From Teratosphaeria epicoccoides (taxonomy: Eukaryota > Ascomycota > Dothideomycetes > Mycosphaerellales > Teratosphaeriaceae), in the NCBI GenBank assembly GCA_021401465.1, contig JADDMT010000003.1, positions 124,001 through 188,000 of the forward strand: 64,000 nt of DNA, given 5' to 3'. The notes under the pieces are model-generated. The model was not told the origin of the DNA. It was given only the letters and a program-made list of their open reading frames with translations, and made no database searches. Positions 41,287 to 52,178 of this stretch are shown piece by piece (positions within the stretch are counted from its first letter, which is position 1; each line of letters starts with the position of its first letter). The position numbers and the translations under genes were made by a program.

Positions 41287-44200
41287 TCACCCCTTCTCCG
41301 CCAGCCCACTCTCCGCCACGCTCCCCTCCACCACGCTCCCCTCCACCACACTCCCACTCCTCACCTTCTCCCTCTCCAACATCAACCTCAACTCCTCATT
41401 CTCCAACCTCCCCTCCTCCAGCCTCTGCCTCGCCCCCCTCCGATCCAACAGCCTCGCCTCCCTCTCCGCCTTCAACCTCCTCTCCAACTCCTTCAGCCGA
41501 TGCACCCACCTCTGCTCACTCGGCTGCGCTGGCTGACTCTGCATGACCATATGACTCGAAGGCCCGCTCCCCCTCGACCCCGGCGCACTCACATCTTGCA
41601 CGTCGCTCGTAGAATTGTTCGCGCTCCTCTGCAGCGACTCCACAGCACCACTGTTCTGATGTCTCAGCAACGCCGCAATAGCTCTCCCCGGTGAGCTCTG
41701 ACTGATACTGTTACTACCGCCCGAAGTCATCCGCCTCAGCTGTTCCATCCCAAACTGCGAGTTTTCTTGATGAATCATCTGCTGGGCCATAGAACTCGGG
41801 TGCTGGCGATGAAACTTAAGCTCCGTCTTCAACGACTTGACTTCGCTCTTCAGCTTGGCGATCTCTTCGCTGCTCTTGGCGCTCTTACCGCTGACGCTTC
41901 GAGCCGTCATCTGAGGCCGTGACTCGCGCTCCGCTTGCAGAGCTCGTTGCGTGTCCACGACCGTCTTCTCTAGCATCTCCATCTTCTTGATGCGGAGGTT
42001 GAGGTTCTCTTCCAGCGTCTGATAATCGCGCCATAATGCCTTCTCCACGTTCCGGATGCGCATCTTGAAACTACCGATGAGCGCCTCGATCGTTTTGACG
42101 GCAGAAATGACATTGCGATTAAACGCTCCGGGATGACTCTGGATGGCAGAAGCCGAAGGCGCTTCACCGTTGACTGAGCCGTGGTCTCTGGCCCAGTCCG
42201 AACCACACAAGGTAGAAAGCCTGTTCCAGAGAGCCAGGAGCAAGTTGTTGCGCTCATTGAGCTGATCTTTGTACTGCTGCTCGAGCGCGGACATCTTTCT
42301 CTTGTCTTGGCTGAACGCCGTCTCCAGCTCCAGCACACGGCTTTGATACTGCGCCAGCTCCCTCATATGGGTCGCCTGGCCTCGCGATGCCTTCTCAAAC
42401 TGATCCAGATCATGCTTTCGAGACGCCCGCTCCTTGTCCAAAAGATCAGAAAGACGTCGACTTTCGAGACTTGTGCTCTCAAGCAAGCCGTCACGATGCC
42501 TGAGCAATCGATCCTTGTCCGCAGCCTCCATTTTCGATCGATCGAGTTGATTGGCAGTCCTCTCCAGTTCGCGTTGTATCCTCTCGATCTCTCCGAGCAA
42601 GGTCTGCTTGTGTCCCTGCGGCTGGCCAAGCAGATTCCGAAGTGCCTGCTCCAGCTCATCGAGTTTCTGCTTCCACGACCCAGCCTCTACCTCCTTCGCG
42701 CTCACCGCCCGCCTGAGCTTTCTCACTTCGTCTTTGGTCTTGCCATTCTCGGTGTTGAGATCGTCAAGCACCTTCTGCACCTCTTCCTTACTCTTGTTCT
42801 CCAGGGTGTCTCGCTGCTGCCTCTCCTCCACAATCGCCTCCTCTAGCTCCTTCAGTTTCTCCTGCTCGTCCTGAATCGTTTGCTGAGCAGCATTGAGCGC
42901 ATCCTCGAGCTCGCCAATCTTGATCTTGTCGCCCTCTTGCTCCTCCCGTAGGAACGTGATCTCGGACTGAAGGCTTTCCTGCGTGATCTCGAGCTTGCGA
43001 TTCTTCTGGTCCAGCTCCTTGCATTTCTGCTCCCACTTCTGAATCTCGTCTTCTGCTTCCGCGATCTGGTGCTCCAGAGTCTGAATGGTCCGCATGTTTG
43101 CCTGCTTCTCATCCTCAAGGTTCATCACGCCTTGTGTGATCTCCCGCAGCTCTCCCTGCAAGCCCTTGTACGCATCCGTAGTATGTTCGAGTTTCTGCTG
43201 CACCTTCTGATGCTTCCTGTGCGCTTCCTCAAGCTCAGCCTCGAATGTCTGGATCTCCTGCGTCAGACGGTCGATTTCACCGACCGCTTCTTCCTCTAGT
43301 TTCTGAAGCTCCTGCTCTTTGTCCTCAAAGGCCTGCAAAGCTTCATCGCGCTCAGTCTGCAACAATTTCAAGTCCTCGGCCTGCTCGCCGAGTTCCGTCT
43401 CCATCTGCTCGAAGTCGCCCTCAAGCGCGGCGACATACTGGAGATGTGTATTATGCGTTCGCTCGAGCTCCTGATACTTCAGTCGCAACGCAGCGTTTTG
43501 ATCGCGCAATTGACCCTCCTTGCGTTCCCAGTCCTCAAGCTGCGCCTCGGTCACGTGGGTGTGATCGCTGCCGCGCGACTGAGGCCGTTGATGCGCACGA
43601 GATATAGATCGCTCGAAGATGCTCTCACCAGCCAAGGACCTTGCTCCACCATCGCTCTTACGCGACAAGAGCTTCAAGTCCTCGATTTCTTGTTGCAGGC
43701 GCTCACGCTCGCGGTTTCGTGAGGTCAACATACTGGTTTGGGCGCCAAGGTCGCGTCGTAGCTCAGCGTTCTCATGTTTCAAGTGTTCTACAAGAGTTGC
43801 TGACGAAGCAGTAGCTGAACCATTCATACCGTTGCTGAGGTCCGATTCAGCTAAGCTATCATAGCCAGTTCCGGGCCTGCTTCGTCGCGTGAGGACCTTG
43901 TTCGCAGATGGCGACGCGTGCTCGATTCTCAAAGCTGTGAGCTCCTCACGCAGCTTTCTGATATCCTCTTCAGCCTGCTCTCTACGGCCTGTCTCCGCAT
44001 TGAGCAGATCCTGCCACATGTCCATCGTCTCTTTCATGCCTGACGTGTCCTCGCCGCGAGTGCCGGCCATACTTCTCATGTGCTCAGCCATCTTGCGCTT
44101 CTCAAGCTCTTTAGTCATCACCTCCTCCCTGAGAGTGGTGACTTGGTTCTCGGAATGGTCAAGCTGCTGCCTCAGATACAAGATCTCCTCATGCATCTCC

Positions 44201-45960
44201 GCCTGTAACGTTGGATCGTCATCCTCGTCTCTATCCTCGCGACCACCAGGCCTTTGTTGCCTCAGCTCCATCATCACCTCTTCCTGCTCCTTCATCGTCT
44301 TCTCCATCTCCTTGATCTTCCTCCTGAGGCCCTGGGTCTCCTTTCGCTCATTCGCCAAGTCTGTCTGGAACTGCACGTTTTTATCGATGAGCTCCTTGAC
44401 GCCATCGTCCGATCGAGCCTGCAGTGCCTGGTCCAAGAAGTGGATTTTGAGCTTCAATTCGAAGTTTTCCTTGGTGAGCTTGTCGATCTTGCTGTTCTGT
44501 TCCTTGAGCGTCAGCGTTCTACGAGGTCGATCTGGGAAGTTAACGCCTGGTCCACCAGCAGACTGAGGACGCTCAGGCGAGCGGTTCTTTGCTCGGAAGT
44601 CTCTAGCTATCGTCTCTGGAACCTGAATACTCTCCACCCGTTGAGCCAGTGCTGTGTCAGTGGGTGCTTGGAAGTTGCTGTGGCCGGTGTTGGCGCGTGG
44701 CGTTGACAGTCTCTCCTCTTCAACTCCATCAAGACGGCCGCCGAGTTTGCTCGGAGGCACGGTGCCACTAATGCCACGGGAAATGGAAGGCATGCCTTCG
44801 CTGTAGGAAACGACACTGCCTAAGCTCGGCATGCGTGAGCCTATACCACCTCTGGCAGAGTCGAGCATCGTACTCCCGGACATGGCCCCGCCGGTTTGCA
44901 ACGCGAAATCACCAGCATCACTCGGCACATCAGACGAAAGCGTGGTCGAAGACATGGAAGAATGCTGACTTGGATGTCGATTATTGAGGTAACTCGGTCG
45001 CGCGCTCAGGCGAGATGGCGGCAGCGCGTGAATGCTTCCATTCAGGCTGCTCATTGAAGGAGAGCCGGGCAGGGCAACGTGCTCGGGTTGCGGTGACGAG
45101 CCAGGCCGGATGGTAGAACCTTGGGAGGTCGGACGTCCAGCCGAAGCAGCGGAGTCTGTCGAGCTCGTTGCGCGGTGATTTGAGAAAGTCCTCGTCACCG
45201 TTGCAGTCGATGCATTGCGCGCGTGACCTCGTTGCGCGGCCGCCGCCGCAGGACTCGAGGGCGACGCTGCAACGTCTTTGTCCCTGGTTGCACTGCGCTC
45301 ACGCTCCGCGCCGTCCTCATGATCCTCTTCCTCACTATACCGTTCCACAGCTGGCGTCTTGTACGCATCCGGCGGAGTCTCGGGCTCCTCCTCCTCCTCC
45401 TCCTCCTCCTCCTCCTCCTCCGTCTGACTCTTCTTGGCACTCCCGGACCCAAAAGCCAGATCTGGAGGCGGTGTGTGCCCCGGCTTCCCCAGCTCCAGAT
45501 AGGTATCATCAGCACCCAATCGACCCTCTTCCGTCGCGTCCTTGGCACGGTGCGCCGCCATGCCATAGTCCGGCAGGAAGCTCGACTCGACATCCATAAA
45601 GTGACGCCTCATCTCGGCGTCTTCCTCGTCGACTTCCTCCATATGTGCGTCGCTTCCTCGACTGATTTCGCCAAAATGCGGTTGTTGCCTCAGGAAACTC
45701 GGCAGATCCTCTAGTTCGTCGTCGCCCTGCTCAGAGAGTCCGTGCTCATGCTGGTGCGTGGGATCCATGGTCGCGGTTGTGGCCCTAGCACGGCTGCTGC
45801 CCACATCTGTCTGCGCACGCGCCTCATTAACGCTCTTCTGGCGTCGCTCCAGCTTCTTCGGTCTGCGCCGTGTGCGCTGGAGGGAAGGAGCAGCTGGGAG
45901 CTGACTGCTGTCCCGGTCTCCTGGAACGGCAGGCGCGTCCCGGTTCACCGCCGAACCCAT
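41287..45960 (-). CDS. apsB: ApsB / Mto1-like microtubule-organising centre protein
   Basis: The first true ATG of this intronless frame is at 45960 (MGSAVNRDAPAVPGD), giving 1557 residues. The first 450 residues are low in complexity, with a Glu run at about 180-191. A Cnn_1N-type motif begins near 482 (LTLKEQNSKIDKLTKENFEL, then KLKIHFLDQAL); this is the gamma-tubulin complex binding motif shared by centrosomin, Mto1 and Pcp1/Spc110. Long coiled coils fill 500-1390. The C-terminal part (ERRLKAEREARLLDRRGARQ) resembles the targeting region of Aspergillus ApsB, which nucleates microtubules at septa and spindle pole bodies and is needed for nuclear positioning. The C-terminus has near-duplicate VEGSVVEGSVAESG repeats. 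Confidence 0.9.
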   Translation of the reverse strand: MGSAVNRDAPAVPGDRDSSQLPAAPSLQRTRRRPKKLERRQKSVNEARAQTDVGSSRARATTATMDPTHQHEHGLSEQGDDELEDLPSFLRQQPHFGEISRGSDAHMEEVDEEDAEMRRHFMDVESSFLPDYGMAAHRAKDATEEGRLGADDTYLELGKPGHTPPPDLAFGSGSAKKSQTEEEEEEEEEEEEPETPPDAYKTPAVERYSEEEDHEDGAERERSATRDKDVAASPSSPAAAAAQRGHARNASTATVTRTFSNHRATSSTDSAASAGRPTSQGSTIRPGSSPQPEHVALPGSPSMSSLNGSIHALPPSRLSARPSYLNNRHPSQHSSMSSTTLSSDVPSDAGDFALQTGGAMSGSTMLDSARGGIGSRMPSLGSVVSYSEGMPSISRGISGTVPPSKLGGRLDGVEEERLSTPRANTGHSNFQAPTDTALAQRVESIQVPETIARDFRAKNRSPERPQSAGGPGVNFPDRPRRTLTLKEQNSKIDKLTKENFELKLKIHFLDQALQARSDDGVKELIDKNVQFQTDLANERKETQGLRRKIKEMEKTMKEQEEVMMELRQQRPGGREDRDEDDDPTLQAEMHEEILYLRQQLDHSENQVTTLREEVMTKELEKRKMAEHMRSMAGTRGEDTSGMKETMDMWQDLLNAETGRREQAEEDIRKLREELTALRIEHASPSANKVLTRRSRPGTGYDSLAESDLSNGMNGSATASSATLVEHLKHENAELRRDLGAQTSMLTSRNRERERLQQEIEDLKLLSRKSDGGARSLAGESIFERSISRAHQRPQSRGSDHTHVTEAQLEDWERKEGQLRDQNAALRLKYQELERTHNTHLQYVAALEGDFEQMETELGEQAEDLKLLQTERDEALQAFEDKEQELQKLEEEAVGEIDRLTQEIQTFEAELEEAHRKHQKVQQKLEHTTDAYKGLQGELREITQGVMNLEDEKQANMRTIQTLEHQIAEAEDEIQKWEQKCKELDQKNRKLEITQESLQSEITFLREEQEGDKIKIGELEDALNAAQQTIQDEQEKLKELEEAIVEERQQRDTLENKSKEEVQKVLDDLNTENGKTKDEVRKLRRAVSAKEVEAGSWKQKLDELEQALRNLLGQPQGHKQTLLGEIERIQRELERTANQLDRSKMEAADKDRLLRHRDGLLESTSLESRRLSDLLDKERASRKHDLDQFEKASRGQATHMRELAQYQSRVLELETAFSQDKRKMSALEQQYKDQLNERNNLLLALWNRLSTLCGSDWARDHGSVNGEAPSASAIQSHPGAFNRNVISAVKTIEALIGSFKMRIRNVEKALWRDYQTLEENLNLRIKKMEMLEKTVVDTQRALQAERESRPQMTARSVSGKSAKSSEEIAKLKSEVKSLKTELKFHRQHPSSMAQQMIHQENSQFGMEQLRRMTSGGSNSISQSSPGRAIAALLRHQNSGAVESLQRSANNSTSDVQDVSAPGSRGSGPSSHMVMQSQPAQPSEQRWVHRLKELERRLKAEREARLLDRRGARQRLEEGRLENEELRLMLEREKVRSGSVVEGSVVEGSVAESGLAEKG

Positions 45961-46914
45961 TTGGCCTTCTGCCTTCTGCCACAAGTGACAAGTTAAACTT
46001 ACAACATGGGGAAACAGCGTTACACTTGCATGTGCGACGCCGTTGCCGAGCTAGCTCGAACGTTACGATCGTGCTTTCCCCTGTTCACGAACGATTCCTC
46101 GAGTCAAGCCAAACCCCGCGACTGGCCCCCCCGCTAATACTCATTCTATCGGTTCGCACTGGGCGCGGGCAGGGACGACCGTGATGTCTCGAGACTGTCC
46201 GCCTGGTGCTCCATGTGAGCGTCAGAAGTCCCCAACCACATGCATGCATGCATGATCAACGCCCAGAGGTCCATCAACACGCGCCAAATCGCGCTAAGCA
46301 ACATTGACGGCAGTAGCCGTGCGGTCGAGGAACCTTGTCTCCTTTTACGGAAACATATTTCCTGGTACATGTATATTGTTGTAGCAGGTATCAATCCATT
46401 CCGCAGGTCGCCAGGACCTCGGGAAGCTGGCACATCTTTGCCTGTCGCGACCCAAATACCTTCTCGACACACGTGCAAAAGCAATGGTCTGTGCGTCGTA
46501 ATTGAACATCGCGCAGTCATCACAGACACATGGACAGGGAATGGCTGGATTGCTGTGGTGGTTTAATCTCAGTCAAGCGTGCTGGCCGTCCCGCCTCGCG
46601 ATGCATCTGATCCCCTTTTGCAGAGCACGTGCGCCTGTGGTCAGCTCACATTGCGCTCAATCCGTTCGTGACGTAGTATCTGATAAGATCAACGGCAGCG
46701 GTTGCGAGCAACGGAGACCGCGAGGCCCGTCTCCAGGTTTGCAGCAAGTACCTATGTCCGTAGGCAGACCATGGTGATGTAACACATGACCTTGCTCGAT
46801 TCTCCTGAGCGTTCGAACTTCTCGATTATTGCTCCAGAATTTTTCACAACCTGGCCGCGTTCTTACCCATCAGCTCGCCCGCCTTACTCCGCGAGCACAT
46901 CACACTCTCTCCCT
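45961..46914. other. Intergenic region between ApsB start and nucleoporin 3' end
   Basis: About 950 bp; should contain the ApsB promoter. A perfect GCATGCATGCATGCATGAT-type alternating stretch lies at about 46240. No coding support. Confidence 0.5.
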
Positions 46915-48889
46915 TTACAGGTCCCACCGCACCCACTCCCTCTTCGGCGGAATCTCCGGCACAATTCCGTCCTTGAACTCTCCAGTCTCCCTCACATACT
47001 CGTAAAGATCCTTTAGCACAGCCCCAAGATTGCCCGTATACACTTCAGGCTTGTCCAACGCGTCCTCGCTCTGCTTTTCTGGCGGTCCATCAGGGTGCCA
47101 TATTCGCTCTGCCTCATGTCGCTGTTGACCTCCCACTACCTTCGTGTATGAGACGAACGCACGTGGCGGCCCGATGTCAACCCCCTCCCATTGAACGGGC
47201 TTGCCCTTCCATGTCTGTAGTGTGCCTTGAGCTGTCCGCCTTGTGTAGCTAGAAGTGTACTGCTTGCCACCCACGAAGTCGTCAGTCGGCGCTTTGTCGC
47301 TTTTTGATTGCGTACCGTTCACTGGCTGCTGTGCTGAGCTGAAAGGACTAGCTGATGAAGTGATGCCGTTGGTTTGCTGTGGCGGTGCCCCGGACGGCGA
47401 AGGCTTGAAAGCATTGCCAGTCCCTTCGTCCTTGGGTGCAAAGGGGTTGGGATTTGCAGCTTTACCGCCACCAGCGAATGGATTGGGCTGCTGCGGCTGA
47501 TTTTGACTGGCCTGACCGATACCAGAAGGTGCAGTGGCATTTCCTCCGAAAGGGTTCGACTGTTGCCCCCCGCCGAAAGCTGAAGGTTGGCCGAAGCCTG
47601 AAGCTGGCTGCGTCGATGCCGCAAACGCAGGTTTCTGATTGCCCAATGCAGCTGGAGCGCCGAAAGCACCTGTACCAGGCTGAGATAGCGCCGCGAAGGT
47701 CGGCTTCTGCTGACCTAGAGTCGATGGCGCCCCGAAAGCTCCAGTCGCTGGCTGTGAAGGAGCACTGAATGCCGGCCTTTGCTGACCTAATGCTGATGGC
47801 GCCCCAAATGCTGATCCACTGCCCAGCGCTGATGGTGCCCCGAACGCTGATCCGCCTCCAGGTTTCGCAAATGTAGGCTTCGCTGCTGCACTAAATGATG
47901 GCGGTGCTCCGAAGGCGGATGGCTGCGTCGGCGCCCCGAAGGCTGGTTTCGCGGCTTCTAACGCTGAAGGAGCACCGAACGCCGCGCTCGCTGGTTGCGA
48001 CCGCGCGCCAAAGGCTGGTTGTGATGGCCGGCCGAATCCACCCGAGGCCGGCTGGCTGAAGCTGTCTGTAGGTTGTGAAGAAGTTGAAGGGGCATAGGTC
48101 CCTTTGGTCGCCTGGTCGATTCGATTGGGATGGATATTCTCGCCATCAAGCACATATTTGATGGCCCCGTCGAGATCATTCAGCGCATTGTTGACTTGCT
48201 GATCGGCCTGGCGAAACGCTTCGGCTTCTTGTTGCAGGTACTCGTTGAATCTCCCAGACTGCTGCGCCAGGTACGCCTGTGCTCGGAGCTCCTCGGGACT
48301 GTGCTCGATCACGCCTTCGAGTATCTGTCGTGGCGCGTCCTTGCCAGGGCCATATGCTGAGAGCCTCCAGTGGGGTCTTTCACCATCTCTGCCATCCAGC
48401 AGATCTGTTTTGATGTTGTCCCGATTCAAGCCATATGGCAGTTTGTCATTGTTCGCAGGTCGATCTGTGAGCCTGTGGTTAGTTGCGGCGCTGCGAGGGT
48501 GACTGGGTGACATGTTGCAAAGTACTCGTCGCTCTGTGTTGGTGCCATTGGACGAAACGCGTACTTGGGGTGCGAGTGCAAGGCAGAAAGTCGCGAGGTC
48601 AGGGCACAAACTACGTGCGGTGGACCTGGAGAGAGAGCAAGAACGACGGGAGGGACTCAAGCACCACTTACATCTATCACCGCCCGCAAACCCGCCTGAC
48701 CTGTTCCTACTCCCAAAGCTTTGAGGTGCATTTGATAGTGCGGAGAAGCGATTCTGGTTGCTATCCGGATGCTCGTTTTTACAATTATCTAGTGGATACT
48801 GTCAGGATGGGTCTGGAACAGAATTGCATGTGATGAGACTCGCCTCCGAATTTGCATCGGCCTTGCAGGTAGAACTGGCAGACACCCAT
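46915..48889 (-). CDS. CCCH zinc-finger FG nucleoporin, Nup42/Amo1-like
   Basis: Three exons on the minus strand: 48889-48844, 48788-48672 and 48464-46915, giving 570 residues. Exon 1 (MGVCQFYLQGRCKFG) and exon 2 (DNCKNEHP) together make one CCCH finger, C-x7-C-x5-C-x3-H, which is split by intron 1. Intron 1 is 55 nt and runs GCGAGT...CTGAC...TAG, so it is a GC-AG intron. After intron 2 (207 nt) comes LPYGLNRDNIKTDL and RPHWRLSAYGPGKDAP, the conserved Nup42-family block with ALNDLDGAIKYVLDGENIHP. Then about 25 FG-type repeats (AFGAPSALG, FGQPSAFGG) and a C-terminal conserved region ending VPEIPPKREWVRWDL. Nup42/Amo1 acts at the cytoplasmic face of the nuclear pore in mRNA export. Confidence 0.87.
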
Positions 48890-49454
48890 TGTGTCGCGTG
48901 ATGAATGGCGAGGATTCTATGGATACGACATGGTCGGTATGTCCTGAATCGATCCAGATTTCCCAGGTTGATGACCATGTGTTCGCGCCAAAGTTTTGAT
49001 GGCCACGTCCTGCCTTGCTTTCACGGTAGCCTTATGACTCGAGAACTCAACGAGTTCGGTTCAAGGTATGCTCATTTTGAGTTTCGAGCGACCTGCGCCA
49101 GTGTCACTCGCTCATTCGGGAAAAGATCGTTGGCATGCTCCTCCATCAAGGACATGACATGTATTGATCATGTCACCTGATCCCGATAGAGGTCGCCTGC
49201 CTTTTTGAGGCTCAACGACGAGACTGTCACATCGAAACGTGCAGATACCTGGAGTCTCGCGCCAGCGACAGCTACCTACATAACGCACCTCGAGTCTCGA
49301 GACCCGCCCACGCCGTTGCAACGCTCCACCAACCACAAACATCTGAACACGCAACCGCGCACGATTCTCTGCATATCCACCCAGACCTACCGTTGTGCGA
49401 CAACGATACCGTTTGCCGTAGCATGAGAGGGGACGAGCATGACTGAGCTACTCT
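48890..49454. promoter_or_regulatory. Divergent promoter of the nucleoporin and small membrane-protein genes
   Basis: 565 bp between the two start codons. No motif or RNA gene stands out. Confidence 0.5.
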
Positions 49455-49839
49455 ATGCACCCAGTCTCCGTCCTCACCTGCGGCATCTTCCTTGCCGGCT
49501 ACATCACTGCACGTTGGGATCTGGTCACTCGACTGTATGAGCTCGCCATCTTCGCCTGGGATCACGGTGTGATAGTCAGTCAGCAACGCGCGCCCGTCCG
49601 ATATCTCCATGCTGACGCAGCGACAGACACGTGCCGCGAAAGGCTTCGGCTTCCTCTCAGTATTCTTCCTCCTGTTCCTCATTCCCCTCGGGCGCATAGC
49701 GGTGCGCGAAGCCGAGCTGGTCAGTCTGAGCAGCGCGTTGAGGTGCACGAGAACAAAGGCTGATTACACTCAGCATCCACGGACGCTGGACGGCAGCATC
49801 AGTGCTCGAGAGCAGCTGCGTCGGAGAGGCTCCTTCTAG
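49455..49839 (+). CDS. Small membrane protein, two or three exons
   Basis: Exon 1 is 49455-49574 (MHPVSVLTCGIFLAGYITAR, 40 residues); a 46-nt intron with donor GTCAGT and acceptor GACGCAG leads to an exon at 49621-49839 (RQTRAAKGFGFLSVFFLLFL, then IPLGRIAVREAEL). There are two hydrophobic segments. A second intron-like stretch, 49710-49763 (GTCAGT to CTCAG, 54 nt, no in-frame stop), may also be removed, joining REAEL to HPRTLDGSISAREQLRRRGS. The stop lies 19 bp before the gpi1 ATG. I cannot name the family; similar short proteins seem present in related fungi. Confidence 0.5.
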
Positions 49840-49858
49840 CACTTTGCGCGATGGGATT

Positions 49859-52093
49859 ATGACCACGAAGAAACATGGGTTGATGCGCATTTTCTGGCCC
49901 TCAGATGCGCCAAGAGACGATATACCTGCGGTGATAGTGGGATGGCGGAACTCAGAGCTGGACGTCCTGGTGGTGGGCGTGCTACAGGGAGTTGATGTGA
50001 AGAACGTCGAGCATGCTTTACGAGTGCATTCTCTTTTCCGAGGCAGCCCACATCCCATAGGTCACATCTTGGAGCGGTGTGGGAAGCTGCCGCTACAAGT
50101 GCTTGGGACACTAAATGCACCAAGTACTGTCTTGGGTTTTAACCCAAAGCTCGTGTCGGTGCACTATGGCCGGAAGGACAACGCGCCAAGCGTCGACTGC
50201 CCCATCGACGCCGGCGTCACCATCCAGATGATGATGTTCGACAGACCGGATCCGAATCGCATGCAATACTTGTCAATGACGCCAATATCGCTGGCACTGG
50301 GCGACAAGCATGGAGCATACGGCAGCCTGCCTCCCTTCGACCAGATCGACAAGGAAGAAGAGGCAGCAAAGAAAAGAAAACTGAAACTAGTGGAGAAGCT
50401 GAAACTGCATACGGTCATCTGCCACCCCAGGACACCCAAGGAGCTGGCTTTGCCGACCATCATCAGCCAGATCAATTGCTCCGCCGAGATTGACAATCTC
50501 ATGCAGCGAAATATTGGCCTTGTTGGTGTACGCATGAAGCGGACACTCAGCGTGAGCGAGCGCATGGTAGAATCAGCAACCAATGCCTGGGACGCAGTAC
50601 TACTCTCGATGAAAGAAGTACTCATTCGAAATGTATGGCCAGTAGCCTCACAGATCTTCATTCTGCTGCTCATGGCGCAGCGCATCATGGCTGAAGGGAT
50701 ATTGTCCTTGCTGGACTGGCGACCTTTGCCGCATACAAGGGCCGCCTTCAAGGATGTCTCTGCGACTGCACAGCAACTCGACATCCGATTACAGCAGTTT
50801 TGCTACTGGCCTGTGCAGTACTCAACGCTTCAGCAGCGCCGGAACAATTGGGAGAGCATCACCAAGAGCCATCCAGAATACATCCGCTTCTACAACAGTC
50901 TGTGGTTGGTAGCGAATGATGTAATCATCGGCATAGCCATTGGATCGTACATCCTCGAGAATGCCGATACGGTCGCAGCACTAGTCGATGATACTGTAGA
51001 CAGGTACTCGATTGCAGGGCTGCAACGCATGATCAACTGGCTCATGGACTGGCCGGCAGGATTGAAGCTGAACAACGAGCTTGCCAAGTTTCTTGGCGAC
51101 CTGTTCTTGTGGGTGATTGACTACTGGGATGGTAGCATGCTCCAGTTACGTCCGCTACTCCCTCACATTGTGCGCCTCATCGGCGTATCAAGCTTCGCCG
51201 GAGCCAGTATGCCCATCAGCCTCTTCTCCGACCTGGTCAGCTTGCTCACGATCCACATCTACTCTTTCTACATCGCCAGTGCACGCATCTACAACTGGCA
51301 ACTAACGATCATCCACTCGCTCTTTCACCTCTTCAGAGGCAAGAAAAGGAATGTGTTGCGCAATCGGATCGATAGCTGCGACTACGACCTGGATCAGCTT
51401 CTTCTCGGGACAATCCTGTTTACGGTACTGTTCTTCCTCTTGCCAACGGTCGCAGTGTTCTACGCGACATTTGCCGGGGCGCGCATGGCGATCATTGCGC
51501 TTAAGGCCGGATTGGACACTTGGCTGGCGTGTCTGAACCATTTCCCACTATTTGCGATCATGTTACGACTGAAAGATTCCCGGCGTATTCCAGGTGGCAT
51601 TCGGTTTGAATTACAAGATACCCCTACTGCGACATCGATTTCGTCTCGGGCATCAGGACCGCAGACTTCTGGTGCAGGCCACGCGCAAGCTTGCGCGCTA
51701 ACTTCATACGTCAAGTTGAAGGTGAGAATGCTCATCCAGCACAAGCCCTTGCTTCCACTGACACTTATCTAGTCCATTCCGCTCCCCCTGTCTCAGACCT
51801 TCTCTCAATATGCTCAGCTCGGTCATCGCCTCCGAAAGCACTATCTCTCGCCCCGGGTCTTCTGGTGCCTGGTCACTGGCCAGTTCGTACCACCAATCCA
51901 TCGTAAGAATCTCTACTCGCTGCAATACAGCATGCTGCCTGCACAGCGAGTCACCATCACTGAACTCTGGAACCTGTTGCATCGGATACAGGTAAAGGAG
52001 AGTGGAGCGCCATATTCGAATGGACATGCCGTTCCGCCAAATCTCAGCAAGAGTATCGGAAAGAAAACGAAAGGGTACTGGTGGAGCAAATAG
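49859..52093 (+). CDS. GPI1: GPI GlcNAc-transferase complex subunit Gpi1 (PIG-Q)
   Basis: Exons 49859-51721 and 51773-52093 give 727 residues. The N-terminus contains MRIFWPSDAPRDDIPAVIVG, the usual fungal Gpi1 opening. Several membrane spans cover 270-580 (VASQIFILLLMAQRIMAEGI, TILFTVLFFLLPTVAVFYAT). The domain LIGVSSFAGASMPISLFSDL and then HIYSFYIASARIYNW are core PIG-Q motifs. A 51-nt intron leads to the C-terminal exon with VTGQFVPPIHRKNLYSLQYS, also diagnostic. Gpi1 stabilises the ER enzyme that makes GlcNAc-PI in the first step of GPI-anchor synthesis. The start could be a few codons downstream (49883). The 3' end converges on the DUF1275 gene with 85 bp between. Confidence 0.93.
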
Positions 52094-52178
52094 CTGAGTG
52101 CAAGGCATCGGTGGCCTTCAACGTGTACATAATATGATTCCATGAATGAGCAACGTCCATGACTGCCAACAACATGCT

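Noticed and set aside
42181..44706. Long plus-strand frames opposite ApsB
   Set aside because: They are antisense shadows of a long coiled-coil gene; their Leu/Ser-rich translations have no domains.
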